DNA of 55,097 nucleotides from Nisaea nitritireducens (GCF_014904795.1 NZ_JACZFS010000072.1:1-55097), one strand, 5' to 3'; numbered from the stretch's first letter, positions 7,977 through 16,288 are shown. Notes: a model not told the origin generated them from the sequence alone. Translations and numbers: made by a program.

Positions 7977-8867
7977 TTGAACACTGACTGGGACGATCTC
8001 CGCTTCTTTCTGGCACTCCACAGGCATGGCTCGCTGCGCAAGGCTGCGGCAGCGCTCGGGGTCAATCACGGCACGGTGCTGCAACGGCTGAAGCGGCTGG
8101 AAACACGGCTGGGCGCCCATCTGTTCGACCGGACCCGGAACGGTCTGGTAACGACGGAGACCGGGCGGGAGCTGGCGGTTCATGCGGAGCAGATGGAAGA
8201 GACCGCACGCAATGTCAGAAGCGCCGTCGGCGGCAGCAACGACGCCTTGCAAGGCAAAATCCGGCTCAGCCTGCCTTTCGCCCTTTTCGAGAGCGGCCTT
8301 GCGGCGGCGCTTGCGGATATTGCGGATCGCTTTTCCGGAATTGATATCGATCTCGATGTCGGGGACCGGTTCTCCCGGCTGGCGGACCTTGAAGCGGATG
8401 TTTCCGTCCGCATGGCCTTTGCCGTCGAGGACGAGGCAATCGGTCAGCGTATCCTGCAATACAACAAGACGGCTTTCGCCAGCCCCGAAACCTGCGCCCG
8501 GCTTACGGCAGGCGATCCGTCCGTCGCCTGGCTGGGCTGGAAAGAACCTCACGATGAGCAACCATGGACCGGGAACACCGGTTATCCCGATCTGCCACTC
8601 CGGCACAATGCGCCGGAGCACCGCGCACAGATCGGCCTCGCCCGGAGCGGCCCCTACCTGACCCTGTTGCCCTGCTTTCTCGGTGACAACGTCGAAGGAT
8701 TACAGAGGGTCCCCGGGGCCGCCCTGCTGCCCGATCGCAGCATCTGGCTGTTATACCGGACAGACCTGCGCCGGACCGCCCGGATCCGGTTGCTCCGGGA
8801 CGCCTTGATCGCGCATTTCGAGGAGCGGAAGGCGTTCTATGTCGGGGCGCAGAGCCCGACGGGCTAG
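7977..8867 (+). CDS. LysR-family transcriptional regulator
   Basis: A 296-residue LysR-type protein. The N-terminal winged helix reads DWDDLRFFLALHRHGSLRKAAAALGVNHGTVLQRLKRLETRLGA..., followed by an effector domain from about residue 90. The start is TTG at 7977; no ATG fits, and the family usually begins within a few residues of the WDDLRFF motif. The Shine-Dalgarno is weak. It is divergent from the cysteine-synthase-like gene (about 90 bp between) and overlaps the stop of the aldolase gene by 4 bp, tail to tail. Target unknown; either flanking operon is possible. Confidence 0.85.
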   Translation: MNTDWDDLRFFLALHRHGSLRKAAAALGVNHGTVLQRLKRLETRLGAHLFDRTRNGLVTTETGRELAVHAEQMEETARNVRSAVGGSNDALQGKIRLSLPFALFESGLAAALADIADRFSGIDIDLDVGDRFSRLADLEADVSVRMAFAVEDEAIGQRILQYNKTAFASPETCARLTAGDPSVAWLGWKEPHDEQPWTGNTGYPDLPLRHNAPEHRAQIGLARSGPYLTLLPCFLGDNVEGLQRVPGAALLPDRSIWLLYRTDLRRTARIRLLRDALIAHFEERKAFYVGAQSPTG

Positions 8868-10018
8868 TAAGCCTTGCCGCGCGCCGTTACCGGCCAGAGG
8901 CATTCGACAGCTCCGCCGCGCGCGCCGACATACCAGTCGTGGATATTGCAGGTCGGGTCGCAATGGCCCGGCACCAGCTTCAGCTTCTCATTGATCCGCA
9001 GCACACTGCCCGGATCGCGGATGGTGCCGTGCTCGTCGGAGCAGGCGACATATTCGACATCGTCCCGCCCGAAGATCACCGGCAGGCCAGAATCGACGCT
9101 CTGCACCTTGAGACCTGCATCGCAGACCGCCTGCCCCGGCTTGGCATTGCTCATTACCGAGGTCAGCAGGAAGAACGCGTTCTTGAATTCGGAGATCGGT
9201 GCGCCGCTCTCGTCCCGGACCTGCTGGTAGTCCGCATCCATGAAGGCGTAGGAGCCGCACTGTATTTCCGTGTAAACGCCGGAATTGCCTTCGAACGGAT
9301 AGGAACCCGTCCCCGCTCCGGTCACGCTCGGACAGCCTATGCCCGCTTCAATCAACCGGTCCCGCGTATCGCGCGCATGACCGATCGCCGCTTCAATCCG
9401 GGCCTTACGCTCGGCAAAATCACGCACATGCTGCGCGCCGCCGTGATAGGCCTGAATACCTTGAAAGCTCAGTCCCGGCGCGGCAATGATGGCCTTCGCC
9501 AGATCCACAGCAGCAGCGCCCGGTTCGACACCGCAGCGTCCGGCACCGCAATCGATCTCCACCAGAACCTCGATCCCGCTACCCGCGCGGACCGCGGCCT
9601 CGGACAATTCGGCAACATTCGCGATATCGTCGATGCAGACGCCGACACGGGTCGTCTTCGCCAGTTGCGCCAGCCGGTCGATCATCAGCGGGCTGCGCAC
9701 CTGGTTCGTGATCAGAATGTCGGCAATGCCGCCGCGCGCGAAGGCTTCCGCTTCCGAAACTTTCTGGCAACAAATCCCGACGGCCCCGCCCTGCTCGATC
9801 TGGTAGCGGGCAATGTCGGCCGATTTGTGCATCTTGCCGTGCACGCGCAGATCGACGCCCATCTCCGCCGCGAAACCCCGCATGGCGACGACATTTTGCT
9901 CGAACGCGTCGAGATCGATAAGGAGGCAGGGCGTCTGGATATCCGCCTCCCTCGTGCCCACCGCCGCAGGCACATCGAACCCGATTTCCAGCGTTCCGTT
10001 CCCGTCCATGATCTTCAC
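8864..10018 (-). CDS. DSD1-family PLP aldolase (D-threonine / 3-hydroxy-D-aspartate aldolase type)
   Basis: A 384-residue alanine-racemase-fold enzyme of the D-threonine aldolase group. It cleaves D-beta-hydroxy amino acids to glycine and an aldehyde (or glyoxylate) with PLP and a divalent metal. The N-terminal TPCLLIDLDAFEQNV and HGKMHKS give the PLP lysine as Lys62. The metal site is VPGHCDPTCN with His352 and Asp354, matching the His/Asp pair known in D-threonine aldolase. AYHGGAQHVRDF is also typical. It resembles the 3-hydroxy-D-aspartate aldolase branch, but none of the other beta-hydroxyaspartate-cycle genes is adjacent. Its ATG overlaps the LysE gene by 4 bp. Confidence 0.85.
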   Translation of the reverse strand: MKIMDGNGTLEIGFDVPAAVGTREADIQTPCLLIDLDAFEQNVVAMRGFAAEMGVDLRVHGKMHKSADIARYQIEQGGAVGICCQKVSEAEAFARGGIADILITNQVRSPLMIDRLAQLAKTTRVGVCIDDIANVAELSEAAVRAGSGIEVLVEIDCGAGRCGVEPGAAAVDLAKAIIAAPGLSFQGIQAYHGGAQHVRDFAERKARIEAAIGHARDTRDRLIEAGIGCPSVTGAGTGSYPFEGNSGVYTEIQCGSYAFMDADYQQVRDESGAPISEFKNAFFLLTSVMSNAKPGQAVCDAGLKVQSVDSGLPVIFGRDDVEYVACSDEHGTIRDPGSVLRINEKLKLVPGHCDPTCNIHDWYVGARGGAVECLWPVTARGKAY

Positions 10019-10611
10019 CCTCCCTCGCGCGGCCAGGCGGCCAGAACAACCACGATCAGCATCGACAGCGCCATGCCCTTGTTGATGTAGGACTGGGACC
10101 GGTCCGAAAGGTCCAGCTTTTTAAGCGAGACACCGGCCCAGAGCCAGACCAGGTGCACCGGAATCCAGATGGCGTTGATGGCGAGGAATTTCAGCGCGAT
10201 CTCCATGCTCTGGTTTTCCACCATGAAATGGAACCCAGAAAACAGGGTCGTGTTCACCGCATAGGCTTTCGGGTTGATCAGTTGCAGGCCGAACCCGCCG
10301 ATCACCCCCGGCGCGCTCTGCCGCTCCACGAACGCGATCTTCGAGCCGGCCCAGCCGATCCGGAAGGCCAGATAAAGCAGATAGGCAACCGAGCCGTAGA
10401 GCAGGATCGGCCCGAGAATGGGGTTGGCCAGAACCACGGCGGCAATCCCGGTGACCACGAGAATGGCCACGGCGTTTGTGCCGAGGAACAAACCGATCAG
10501 GAATCGCGCACCGGGCGCAAAGCCGTATCCCGCGCCGATGCCGGCCGTGGTCAGCACGCCAATCCCCGGTGTAATGAGCAAAAAGAAGACAGCCGTGACG
10601 AAAGACAGCAT
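10015..10611 (-). CDS. LysE/RhtB-family amino acid exporter
   Basis: A 198-residue inner-membrane protein with about six hydrophobic helices. It has the LysE signature near the N-terminus (LLITPGIGVLTTAGIGAGYG) and INPKAYAVNTTLF in the middle (about 112-124). The family exports amino acids or related small molecules by proton antiport. It is first in a two-gene operon with the DSD1 aldolase, overlapping it by 4 bp. This suggests it exports either the hydroxy amino acid substrate or the glycine product, which is inference. The Shine-Dalgarno is weak. Confidence 0.85.
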   Translation of the reverse strand: MLSFVTAVFFLLITPGIGVLTTAGIGAGYGFAPGARFLIGLFLGTNAVAILVVTGIAAVVLANPILGPILLYGSVAYLLYLAFRIGWAGSKIAFVERQSAPGVIGGFGLQLINPKAYAVNTTLFSGFHFMVENQSMEIALKFLAINAIWIPVHLVWLWAGVSLKKLDLSDRSQSYINKGMALSMLIVVVLAAWPREGG

Positions 10612-10833
10612 GAGGACTCTGGAAATAAAGGGCGGGGCGGATCTGCCCGGGAGACTATCCGGATCCCCAAGACTGTCAAATGCTTCAACACCGAATACGC
10701 AGCACTGAAATCAACCTTGACGGTGCGTCCCTACTGAAAAGCATACCTCCTATGCAGGTCGACTTCCGCAAATTAACGGCTTCTTTAATATCGGATGATA
10801 AAAAGGCGTACTCTTTACGGAGTGAGAAAACCA

Positions 10834-11238
10834 ATGACCAAGCTTCACATATTCTTCTTCGGCCTCGTACTGCTGGCATCAACGATAGTTATTCCGGCGC
10901 AGGCCTCCGCCCTTACCCTGGCGGAAAAGGCATCGATCCAGGCTTCCATGCAGCGGCATGTGGACGGGCAACTCGTCGACGGCGCTCTGCTCTATCTCAA
11001 CCAGAAGGCTGGAGAAGTGCAGCGCCTGCATCCCGTGACGGCGCACCCCATGATCCTGACCATGGGGGATCACTATGTCCTCTGCTTCGACTTCAGGAAT
11101 GACAGCGGCAAGAACGTGCCCGTCGACTATTACATGGCGCGCCGGGATAGTGAGTACGTGGTGTTCCACACGGCTGTTGCCGACCGGACATTGCTGAAGC
11201 GCCTGATGTCGGACGGAAAGATCGCAAGGTTGCGCTGA
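10834..11238 (+). CDS. Small exported protein of unknown function
   Basis: 134 residues from ATG 10834, with GGAGTGAG upstream. Residues 1-26 form a signal peptide (MTKLHIFFFGLVLLASTIVI then PAQASA). The mature part includes DGALLYLNQKAGEVQRLHPV and PMILTMGDHYVLCFDFRNDSG with a single cysteine. I recognise no family. It ends 33 bp before the histidine kinase gene and is probably co-transcribed, so a periplasmic role tied to that sensor's input is a reasonable guess. A 222-bp gap separates it from the divergent LysE gene and must hold both promoters; I see no clear boxes there. Confidence 0.65.
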   Translation: MTKLHIFFFGLVLLASTIVIPAQASALTLAEKASIQASMQRHVDGQLVDGALLYLNQKAGEVQRLHPVTAHPMILTMGDHYVLCFDFRNDSGKNVPVDYYMARRDSEYVVFHTAVADRTLLKRLMSDGKIARLR

Positions 11239-11271
11239 AGCGCTCGACCTTGCGCATCCGGGTGAGATGAA

Positions 11272-12837
11272 ATGAACACCAAACTGGCACTGCTGAAACG
11301 CCTGAAAGTCAAATTGCTGGCAATTGTCGGCCTGGCTTTTCTCGCGCTCATCGTGCCTGGAATCTGGATGCTGCTCCATACGACTTCGCTCGCAGACGAA
11401 GAAATGCTGGCAACCAGGATCGGAAACCTGACCGCGCGCACCGCGCTCGCACTCGACCGACATCAAGCCTACGACCACCCGTTCCTGGCGCGGGACCTGA
11501 TGTCTCCATTAGCCGCGGATCGGGCTTTTCTTTGCGCTGAGGTCTTTAAAGTCGGACATCAACCCGTTGTGGCTATCCCCTCCTCCCAAGGCTGCCCTCC
11601 CGGGTTGGATGGGAATGAAATAGAGATCCCGATATCCGTCGAGCCAAAGTGGCATCTGCGCGTCCTCTTCACCGATGCGGAACTGCGCGCAGCACGGAAC
11701 TTCGAATACACACTGGGCCTTTCGGCCATCGCCGTCGCGTTTCTCGCGGCCATGATTGCTGTGGTGGCGGGTTTCGCGTTCCTTGTTGAACGGCCGCTGA
11801 CGCGATTGCTGACAGCCATCCGGAATTCGTCTGAAAGCGGTGAGCTGCAAACCGCGAACTGGCGCGGCAGCGACGAGATGGGGCAGGTGGTCCACGCCTA
11901 CAATGCGATGGTCGAACGCGAACGCCAGCGCGAACACACCCTGGTGAATACGAACGAAGAACTGCGCCGGTCGGAAGCAGATCTGAGCGACCTTAACCGG
12001 CAGCTGGAAGACCGCGTCACGGATCGCACGCGTGAGCTGGAACTGGCGAAAAAGTCGGCGGAATTCGCCAACTTCTCCAAGACCCGTTTCCTGCGCGCTA
12101 TGAGCCATGAGCTGCGCACTCCGCTTAATGCGATCATCGGCTTTTCCGATATCATGGTGCAGGGCACCCTCGGCAGGCTGGAGAACGACCGCTACCGGGA
12201 ATTCTCCGCTGACATCCGGGACAGCGGCCGCCACCTGCTCAAGATCATCAACGAGTTACTCGACATCGCCCGGATCGAAGCCGGACAGGATACGCTTGAG
12301 GAAGAGATCGTCAGCGTCAACGTGCTGATGACAGAATGCATGCGGCTTGTGAGCCCGCTTGCCAAAGAACGCACTATCGCGTTGCACACTTCAGAAATCG
12401 ACCCAGAGCTCGTGCTTGATGTCGATGCGACGAAAGTGAAACAGGTTCTGCTCAACCTTCTCGGTAACGCCGTGAAATATACCCCGAACGGCAGCAGTGT
12501 TCATGTCGCCGTGTCACTGCGCCCGCGCCACGGGGATCCGCGCAGGGGCGGTATCGAATTCCACATCCGGGATACCGGGAAAGGCATGTCCCCGGACCAG
12601 ATCCCACAGGCAATGGCTGCTTTCGAGCGCCTGGATAACGAAATGACAGCCTCCCAGAGCGGTACCGGCCTCGGCCTGCCGCTCGCCCAGATGATGATCG
12701 AACTGCATGGCGGCTCTCTCACTCTGGAAAGCGAAGTGGGCGTTGGCACGACGGTCTCCGTCTGGCTGCCGGCCACGCGCGTGGGCTATATGCGCTCCAT
12801 TATCAACGACATCCCGCCGGTTCAGAAGGCTGGCTGA
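11272..12837 (+). CDS. Membrane sensor histidine kinase
   Basis: 521 residues. A first membrane helix lies at about 13-36, then a periplasmic part to 148 with two cysteines (88 and 108). A second helix (149-172) leads into a HAMP domain, a coiled-coil linker (about 220-265), HisKA with His279 in SHELRTPLNAIIG, and an ATPase domain: N box LLNLLGNAVKYT, G1 DTGKGM (434-439), G2 GTGLGL (464-469). It autophosphorylates on His279 in response to an envelope signal and would pass phosphate to a response regulator. No response regulator gene is visible nearby, so the kinase is orphan in this window. The preceding small exported gene may be its accessory. Confidence 0.92.
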   Translation: MNTKLALLKRLKVKLLAIVGLAFLALIVPGIWMLLHTTSLADEEMLATRIGNLTARTALALDRHQAYDHPFLARDLMSPLAADRAFLCAEVFKVGHQPVVAIPSSQGCPPGLDGNEIEIPISVEPKWHLRVLFTDAELRAARNFEYTLGLSAIAVAFLAAMIAVVAGFAFLVERPLTRLLTAIRNSSESGELQTANWRGSDEMGQVVHAYNAMVERERQREHTLVNTNEELRRSEADLSDLNRQLEDRVTDRTRELELAKKSAEFANFSKTRFLRAMSHELRTPLNAIIGFSDIMVQGTLGRLENDRYREFSADIRDSGRHLLKIINELLDIARIEAGQDTLEEEIVSVNVLMTECMRLVSPLAKERTIALHTSEIDPELVLDVDATKVKQVLLNLLGNAVKYTPNGSSVHVAVSLRPRHGDPRRGGIEFHIRDTGKGMSPDQIPQAMAAFERLDNEMTASQSGTGLGLPLAQMMIELHGGSLTLESEVGVGTTVSVWLPATRVGYMRSIINDIPPVQKAG

Positions 12838-12950
12838 TCCGGTGCGGGCTCAGCTCCGCCTGTCGATCATTTCGCAAACGTCCCTACCACAGTCGGAAAT
12901 CTGCGCAGCGTTACCCTTCCTGCGACAAGGTGCCGCTTTGTTGGATAGCT

Positions 12951-12970
12951 GACCTTCACATAGGAAGGTC
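12951..12970 (+). promoter_or_regulatory. Hairpin that covers the ribosome binding site
   Basis: GACCTTC (12951-12957), loop ACATAG, GAAGGTC (12964-12970): a perfect 7-bp stem ending two bases before the ATG at 12973. The 3' arm contains the AGGAAGG Shine-Dalgarno, so the folded RNA would hide it. It could act as a thermosensor or a protein/ligand-opened switch, or be coincidental. Confidence 0.45.
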
Positions 12971-12972
12971 GG

Positions 12973-13398
12973 ATGCGTTTTTTGGGAGTTCCACACCGCG
13001 CCGTCCTGACGCGCCTCCTGATCCTCAGCCTGACCCTTCAGCTGTTGGTCCCGACGGTTTTCGCTTCCATTCAAGGCGGGGCGGGGCAACGGGCATCTGA
13101 CGATCCCTTTCGCACGGCCGTCATCTGCACCGCCAAAGGCCTGGTCCGGATCTCCCTGGACGAGCAGGGTAATCTCGTCAAAAACGACGATAAAGAGCCC
13201 AGTTCGGCCGTCACTCCGGACTGTATCTATTGCAGCCTGGCCAGCAGCGTTCTGCCATCCCAGGCGCAACAGCCGGGCCCGGCCGGGCTCATGCCAGGCA
13301 CACGCTGCCAAACCCCGCTCGTCGACGCCGAGCTTCCCCGGATGGCGCACCATGCGAGCAGTCTGCAACCCCGTGCGCCTCCACGCCGTCAGGCGTGA
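12973..13398 (+). CDS. DUF2946-like exported protein
   Basis: 141 residues. An N-terminal hydrophobic stretch (RLLILSLTLQLLVPTVFA) serves as signal or anchor. The pattern VICTAKGLVRI ... DCIYC fits my memory of the DUF2946 layout, in which a C-x-x-G motif is followed by CxxC; these proteins often sit by copper-handling genes. The C-terminal third is Pro/Arg/Gln-rich and unremarkable. AGGAAGG upstream supports ATG 12973, though a hairpin covers it. It precedes the Met/His-rich outer-membrane-type gene by 131 bp. A role in metal handling is inference. Confidence 0.55.
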   Translation: MRFLGVPHRAVLTRLLILSLTLQLLVPTVFASIQGGAGQRASDDPFRTAVICTAKGLVRISLDEQGNLVKNDDKEPSSAVTPDCIYCSLASSVLPSQAQQPGPAGLMPGTRCQTPLVDAELPRMAHHASSLQPRAPPRRQA

Positions 13399-13529
13399 TT
13401 TAGCACACGGCGCCTGCCGCCACGCTTCACGCCGCTTCTTTCAGAAATCCAGGACAGACCCAATTCGCCGGCCTCATGCGTCGGACGAAGACAGCTGTCG
13501 TTTGAAAGATTCCGACCATGCGAGGAACC

Positions 13530-14663
13530 ATGGCACAGACAATGACTCTCAAACTCCTGCGTACCGCCGCAATCGCGGCCCTGTTCGCAGCACCATCCCA
13601 CGCAACATTCGCGCAACATACCAATCATGGCGCAAAGGACCACAGCGCGATGCAGCACGGCCATGACGCAAAACACGGCATGGCCATGGACGCGCACGGG
13701 CATCCGTTGCCGATCGGCGTCATGGGTGCACGCACACCGATGAAAGGCCGCTTCATGCTCGGCGCCCGCGTCATGCAGATGAAGATGGACGAGTTGCTGC
13801 AGGGCTCGAACGAAATCACGCCGGAAACAGCGGCAGCCAGCGTCGCCAATCCCTTCGCGCCACCCGCGACCGTGCGCATGGTACCGACCGAGATGGAAAC
13901 CAGAATGGCCATGGTCAGCGCGATGTACGGCGTCACCGACACTCTCGGCGTGATGGCCATGGTGCCCTATATCGAGAGGGACATGACCATGGTCACCTTC
14001 TCCGGCATGTCGGGCACGACGCGGCGGGGCGAGAACAGCGCCTCCAGTTCGGGGATCGGAGACGTCAAGGTCGGCGCGGCCTATACGCTCTACAAGGAAG
14101 GCATGCATCGGATCACCGCGGCCGGCGCGGTCAGCCTGCCCACGGGCAGTATCGATGAAACCGGCCGCATGCTGATGCCGACCGGCATGTACATGACACG
14201 GCGTCTGCCCTACGGCATGCAGCTCGGCTCCGGTACCGTCGATTTCCTGCCCGGCATCACTTATTCCGGTGCCGCCGGCGCCATCTCATGGGGTGCCCAG
14301 TACAAGGCCGTTCTTCGTATGCAGTCCGAGAACTCCGAGGAGTACCGCCTCGGCAACATCCACCGCGTGACCGGCTGGGTCGGCTATCGGTTCACCGACT
14401 GGTTCCAGGCGACTGCGCGGATCAATGCCCGGACCGAAGGGAAAATCGACGGCCAGGACCCGAATATCAGCGGCGCTGCCATTGGCGCCAATCCGGACAA
14501 TTACGGGAGCGACCGGATCGGCGGCCTGCTCGGCTTCAACATCACGCCGGGGAATGGCGTCAGAATTGGTGCGGAGGCCGGCCTGCCCCTCTATGAAAAG
14601 GTCAACGGCACCCGCCTCGGCGCGAGCTGGAGTGCCCGGCTCGGCGTCACCTATATGTTCTAG
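13530..14663 (+). CDS. Met/His-rich outer-membrane transporter-like protein
   Basis: 377 residues from ATG 13530, preferred over ATG 13518 because GAGGA precedes it. A signal peptide (LLRTAAIAALFAAPSHATFA) is followed by a very His/Met-rich segment (about 28-60: HTNHGAKDHSAMQHGHDAKHG). A long region of alternating amphipathic strands follows, ending in an aromatic residue (LGVTYMF), as expected of an outer-membrane beta barrel. The strands resemble the 'MetA-pathway of phenol degradation' transporter family (for example PSSGIGDVKVGAAYTLYKE). The His/Met segment suggests copper or another soft metal, which fits the DUF2946-like gene before it. Substrate not proven. Confidence 0.65.
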   Translation: MAQTMTLKLLRTAAIAALFAAPSHATFAQHTNHGAKDHSAMQHGHDAKHGMAMDAHGHPLPIGVMGARTPMKGRFMLGARVMQMKMDELLQGSNEITPETAAASVANPFAPPATVRMVPTEMETRMAMVSAMYGVTDTLGVMAMVPYIERDMTMVTFSGMSGTTRRGENSASSSGIGDVKVGAAYTLYKEGMHRITAAGAVSLPTGSIDETGRMLMPTGMYMTRRLPYGMQLGSGTVDFLPGITYSGAAGAISWGAQYKAVLRMQSENSEEYRLGNIHRVTGWVGYRFTDWFQATARINARTEGKIDGQDPNISGAAIGANPDNYGSDRIGGLLGFNITPGNGVRIGAEAGLPLYEKVNGTRLGASWSARLGVTYMF

Positions 14664-14687
14664 GCAGGTAATCTGCTGATGGGCTCA

Positions 14688-14728
14688 GCAGGCTCCCCTC
14701 CCGGTATGGACCTTGGAGGGGGGCCTGC
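14688..14728. terminator. GC-rich hairpin between convergent genes
   Basis: Left arm GCAGGCTCCCCTCC (14688-14701) pairs with GGAGGGGGGCCTGC (14715-14728) with one bulge and one G-U. It lies between the stops of the outer-membrane protein gene and the dehydroquinase gene. There is no T run, so a bidirectional or Rho-assisted terminator is most likely. Confidence 0.55.
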
Positions 14729-14742
14729 AGCCTTACGAAAGC

Positions 14743-15180
14743 TCAGGCACGCGCATCCAGCATCTCGTAAATCGCCCCCATCGCGGTCAGATAACCGCGC
14801 GGGCCGAGACCGCAGATAACCGCTGTCGCCGCTGCCGACAGCAGGGAATACTCGTGCAGCTTGTCACGGGCATGAATGTTGGAGATGTGCAGCTCGATCT
14901 TCGGACCCTCGAATATTTTCAAAGCATCGAACAGCGCGACCGAGGTGAAGCTGTAGCCCGCCGGGTTGATGATCAGCCCGTCGGCCTCGTCTTCGGCCTG
15001 CTGGATCATTTCGATCAGCTCGCCCTCATGGTTGGTCTGCTTGAATTCCAGCGGGCCTCGGGCCGCTTCCCGGCACCATCCCTCGATTTCGCCAAGCGTC
15101 GTGTAGCCATAGAACTCCGGCTCGCGCTTGCCGAGCTTGTTCAGGTTCGGCCCGTTCAGGATATGGAGCTTGTGTGTCAT
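14743..15180 (-). CDS. Type II 3-dehydroquinate dehydratase paralogue, atypical active site
   Basis: 145 residues of the AroQ family, which dehydrates 3-dehydroquinate to 3-dehydroshikimate in aromatic synthesis or quinate breakdown. The catalytic core is present: Asn12, Arg19, Tyr24 (REPEFYG), Asn72, His98 and Arg105 in ELHISNIHARD. Two residues that hold the substrate in known enzymes are changed. The THTS motif reads YSFTS, so His is Phe78. The Arg after HAREEF is His109 (HARDKLHEYS). LGTREP is LGKREP. It may be a catabolic paralogue or act on a related substrate. It is divergent from the dienelactone hydrolase and next to the aromatic-degradation genes. Confidence 0.8.
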   Translation of the reverse strand: MTHKLHILNGPNLNKLGKREPEFYGYTTLGEIEGWCREAARGPLEFKQTNHEGELIEMIQQAEDEADGLIINPAGYSFTSVALFDALKIFEGPKIELHISNIHARDKLHEYSLLSAAATAVICGLGPRGYLTAMGAIYEMLDARA

Positions 15181-15378
15181 GGCGTTTCGCCTCCCTCTTG
15201 TTTTCTTGCGCGCCCTCCCGGCGCGTATTTCTTGTGCGCCACCCGGCGCGGTGGCCCAAGTAACGCGGCTTTGATCTCATTCAGCAAGAGGAGGTGCCGG
15301 ACGGTCTCGAGTTTTTTCACATACCGCGCATATGATCTTCTGGCGGTAATTGTGAGATCACTCCCAGGGAGGGACGAG

Positions 15379-16263
15379 ATGGACACGTCGAAAATCGATC
15401 CGCGTATCTACGCACTTTACGATCAGTATTGTCACAGCAGCATGAAACGCCGGGAATTCCTGAAACGTGCGTCTGCCATCGCCGTTGTCAGCGGGTCGGG
15501 CCTCGCCATGGCGGAAGCCCTGCTGCCTAACTATGCGGCGGCGCAGACCATTTCTTTCACCGATCCCCGGATCAAGGCAACCTATGAGACCTACGAGTCA
15601 CCCGGCGGCAACAGCGGTGAGATGAGGGGCTATCTTGTGCAGCCGGCAGGCGACGGGCCGTTTCCCGCCGTCCTGGTGGTCCACGAGAACCGGGGCCTCA
15701 ATCCGTATATCGAAGATGTTGCCCGCCGGGCCGCCGTTGCCGGGTTCCTGGCCTTCGCACCCGACGGGCTCTGGCCGGCCGGCGGCTATCCTGGCAATGA
15801 CGACGACGGCAAGGTCCTGCAGGCCAGCCTCGACCGGGGCAAGATCCATGTCGACATGCTGAACGGCGCGAAATTCCTGAAGTCCTATCCCCTTTCGAAC
15901 GGCAAGCTCGGCGCCACCGGGTTCTGCTTCGGCGGCGGCGTGGTGGGCTACCTTGCCGTGGAAATGGGAGCCGATCTCAATGCCGGTGCTCCGTTCTACG
16001 GACGTCAGCCGGCGGATGCGGATGTTGCCCGTATCAAGGCGCCCATCTTGGCCCATTACGCGGAGGAAGACCCACGGGTGAATGCCGGGATAGGGAATTT
16101 CGAGGCCGCCCTCAAGGCAAACAGCGTCGAGCACACAATCCACGTCTATCCCGGCACCAATCACGGCTTCCACAACAATTCGACGCCCCGCTACAACGAG
16201 ACGGCCGCGAAACTCGCCTGGGAGCGGACGACCGCGTTCTTCGCATCCAAGCTCGCGGGATAG
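15379..16263 (+). CDS. Tat-exported dienelactone hydrolase family protein
   Basis: 294 residues starting at ATG 15379 after AGGGAGGG. A twin-arginine signal (KRREFLKRASAIAVVSGSG, about 23-41) precedes an alpha/beta hydrolase of the DLH family. The nucleophile is Cys183 in GFCFGGG, with Asp231 in AEEDPRV and His262 in NHGFHN; Glu103 in VHENRG is the family's activating glutamate. It would hydrolyse dienelactone-type or other esters in the periplasm. Classical DLHs are cytoplasmic; Tat-exported members are known. An open frame extends far upstream (to 14713) but has no family content. An imperfect palindrome GTGAGATCAC lies about 18 bp before the ATG. Confidence 0.85.
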   Translation: MDTSKIDPRIYALYDQYCHSSMKRREFLKRASAIAVVSGSGLAMAEALLPNYAAAQTISFTDPRIKATYETYESPGGNSGEMRGYLVQPAGDGPFPAVLVVHENRGLNPYIEDVARRAAVAGFLAFAPDGLWPAGGYPGNDDDGKVLQASLDRGKIHVDMLNGAKFLKSYPLSNGKLGATGFCFGGGVVGYLAVEMGADLNAGAPFYGRQPADADVARIKAPILAHYAEEDPRVNAGIGNFEAALKANSVEHTIHVYPGTNHGFHNNSTPRYNETAAKLAWERTTAFFASKLAG

Positions 16264-16288
16264 CCCGGTCAGCCAGTCAATCAGTCAG

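Noticed and set aside
12930-12950. Possible CueR-like copper operator before the DUF2946-like gene (CCTT-N8-AAGG near 12916-12932)
   Set aside because: The half-sites are not symmetric at the spacing of MerR-family operators, and no -35/-10 pair surrounds them.
15352-15361. GTGAGATCAC near the dienelactone hydrolase start as a CRP-type site
   Set aside because: The spacer between half-sites is 2 bp rather than the 6 bp of CRP/FNR sites, and no promoter is visible around it.
14713-15378. Upstream extension of the dienelactone hydrolase frame
   Set aside because: It runs antisense through aroQ and has no family content; the Tat signal and Shine-Dalgarno fix the start at 15379.
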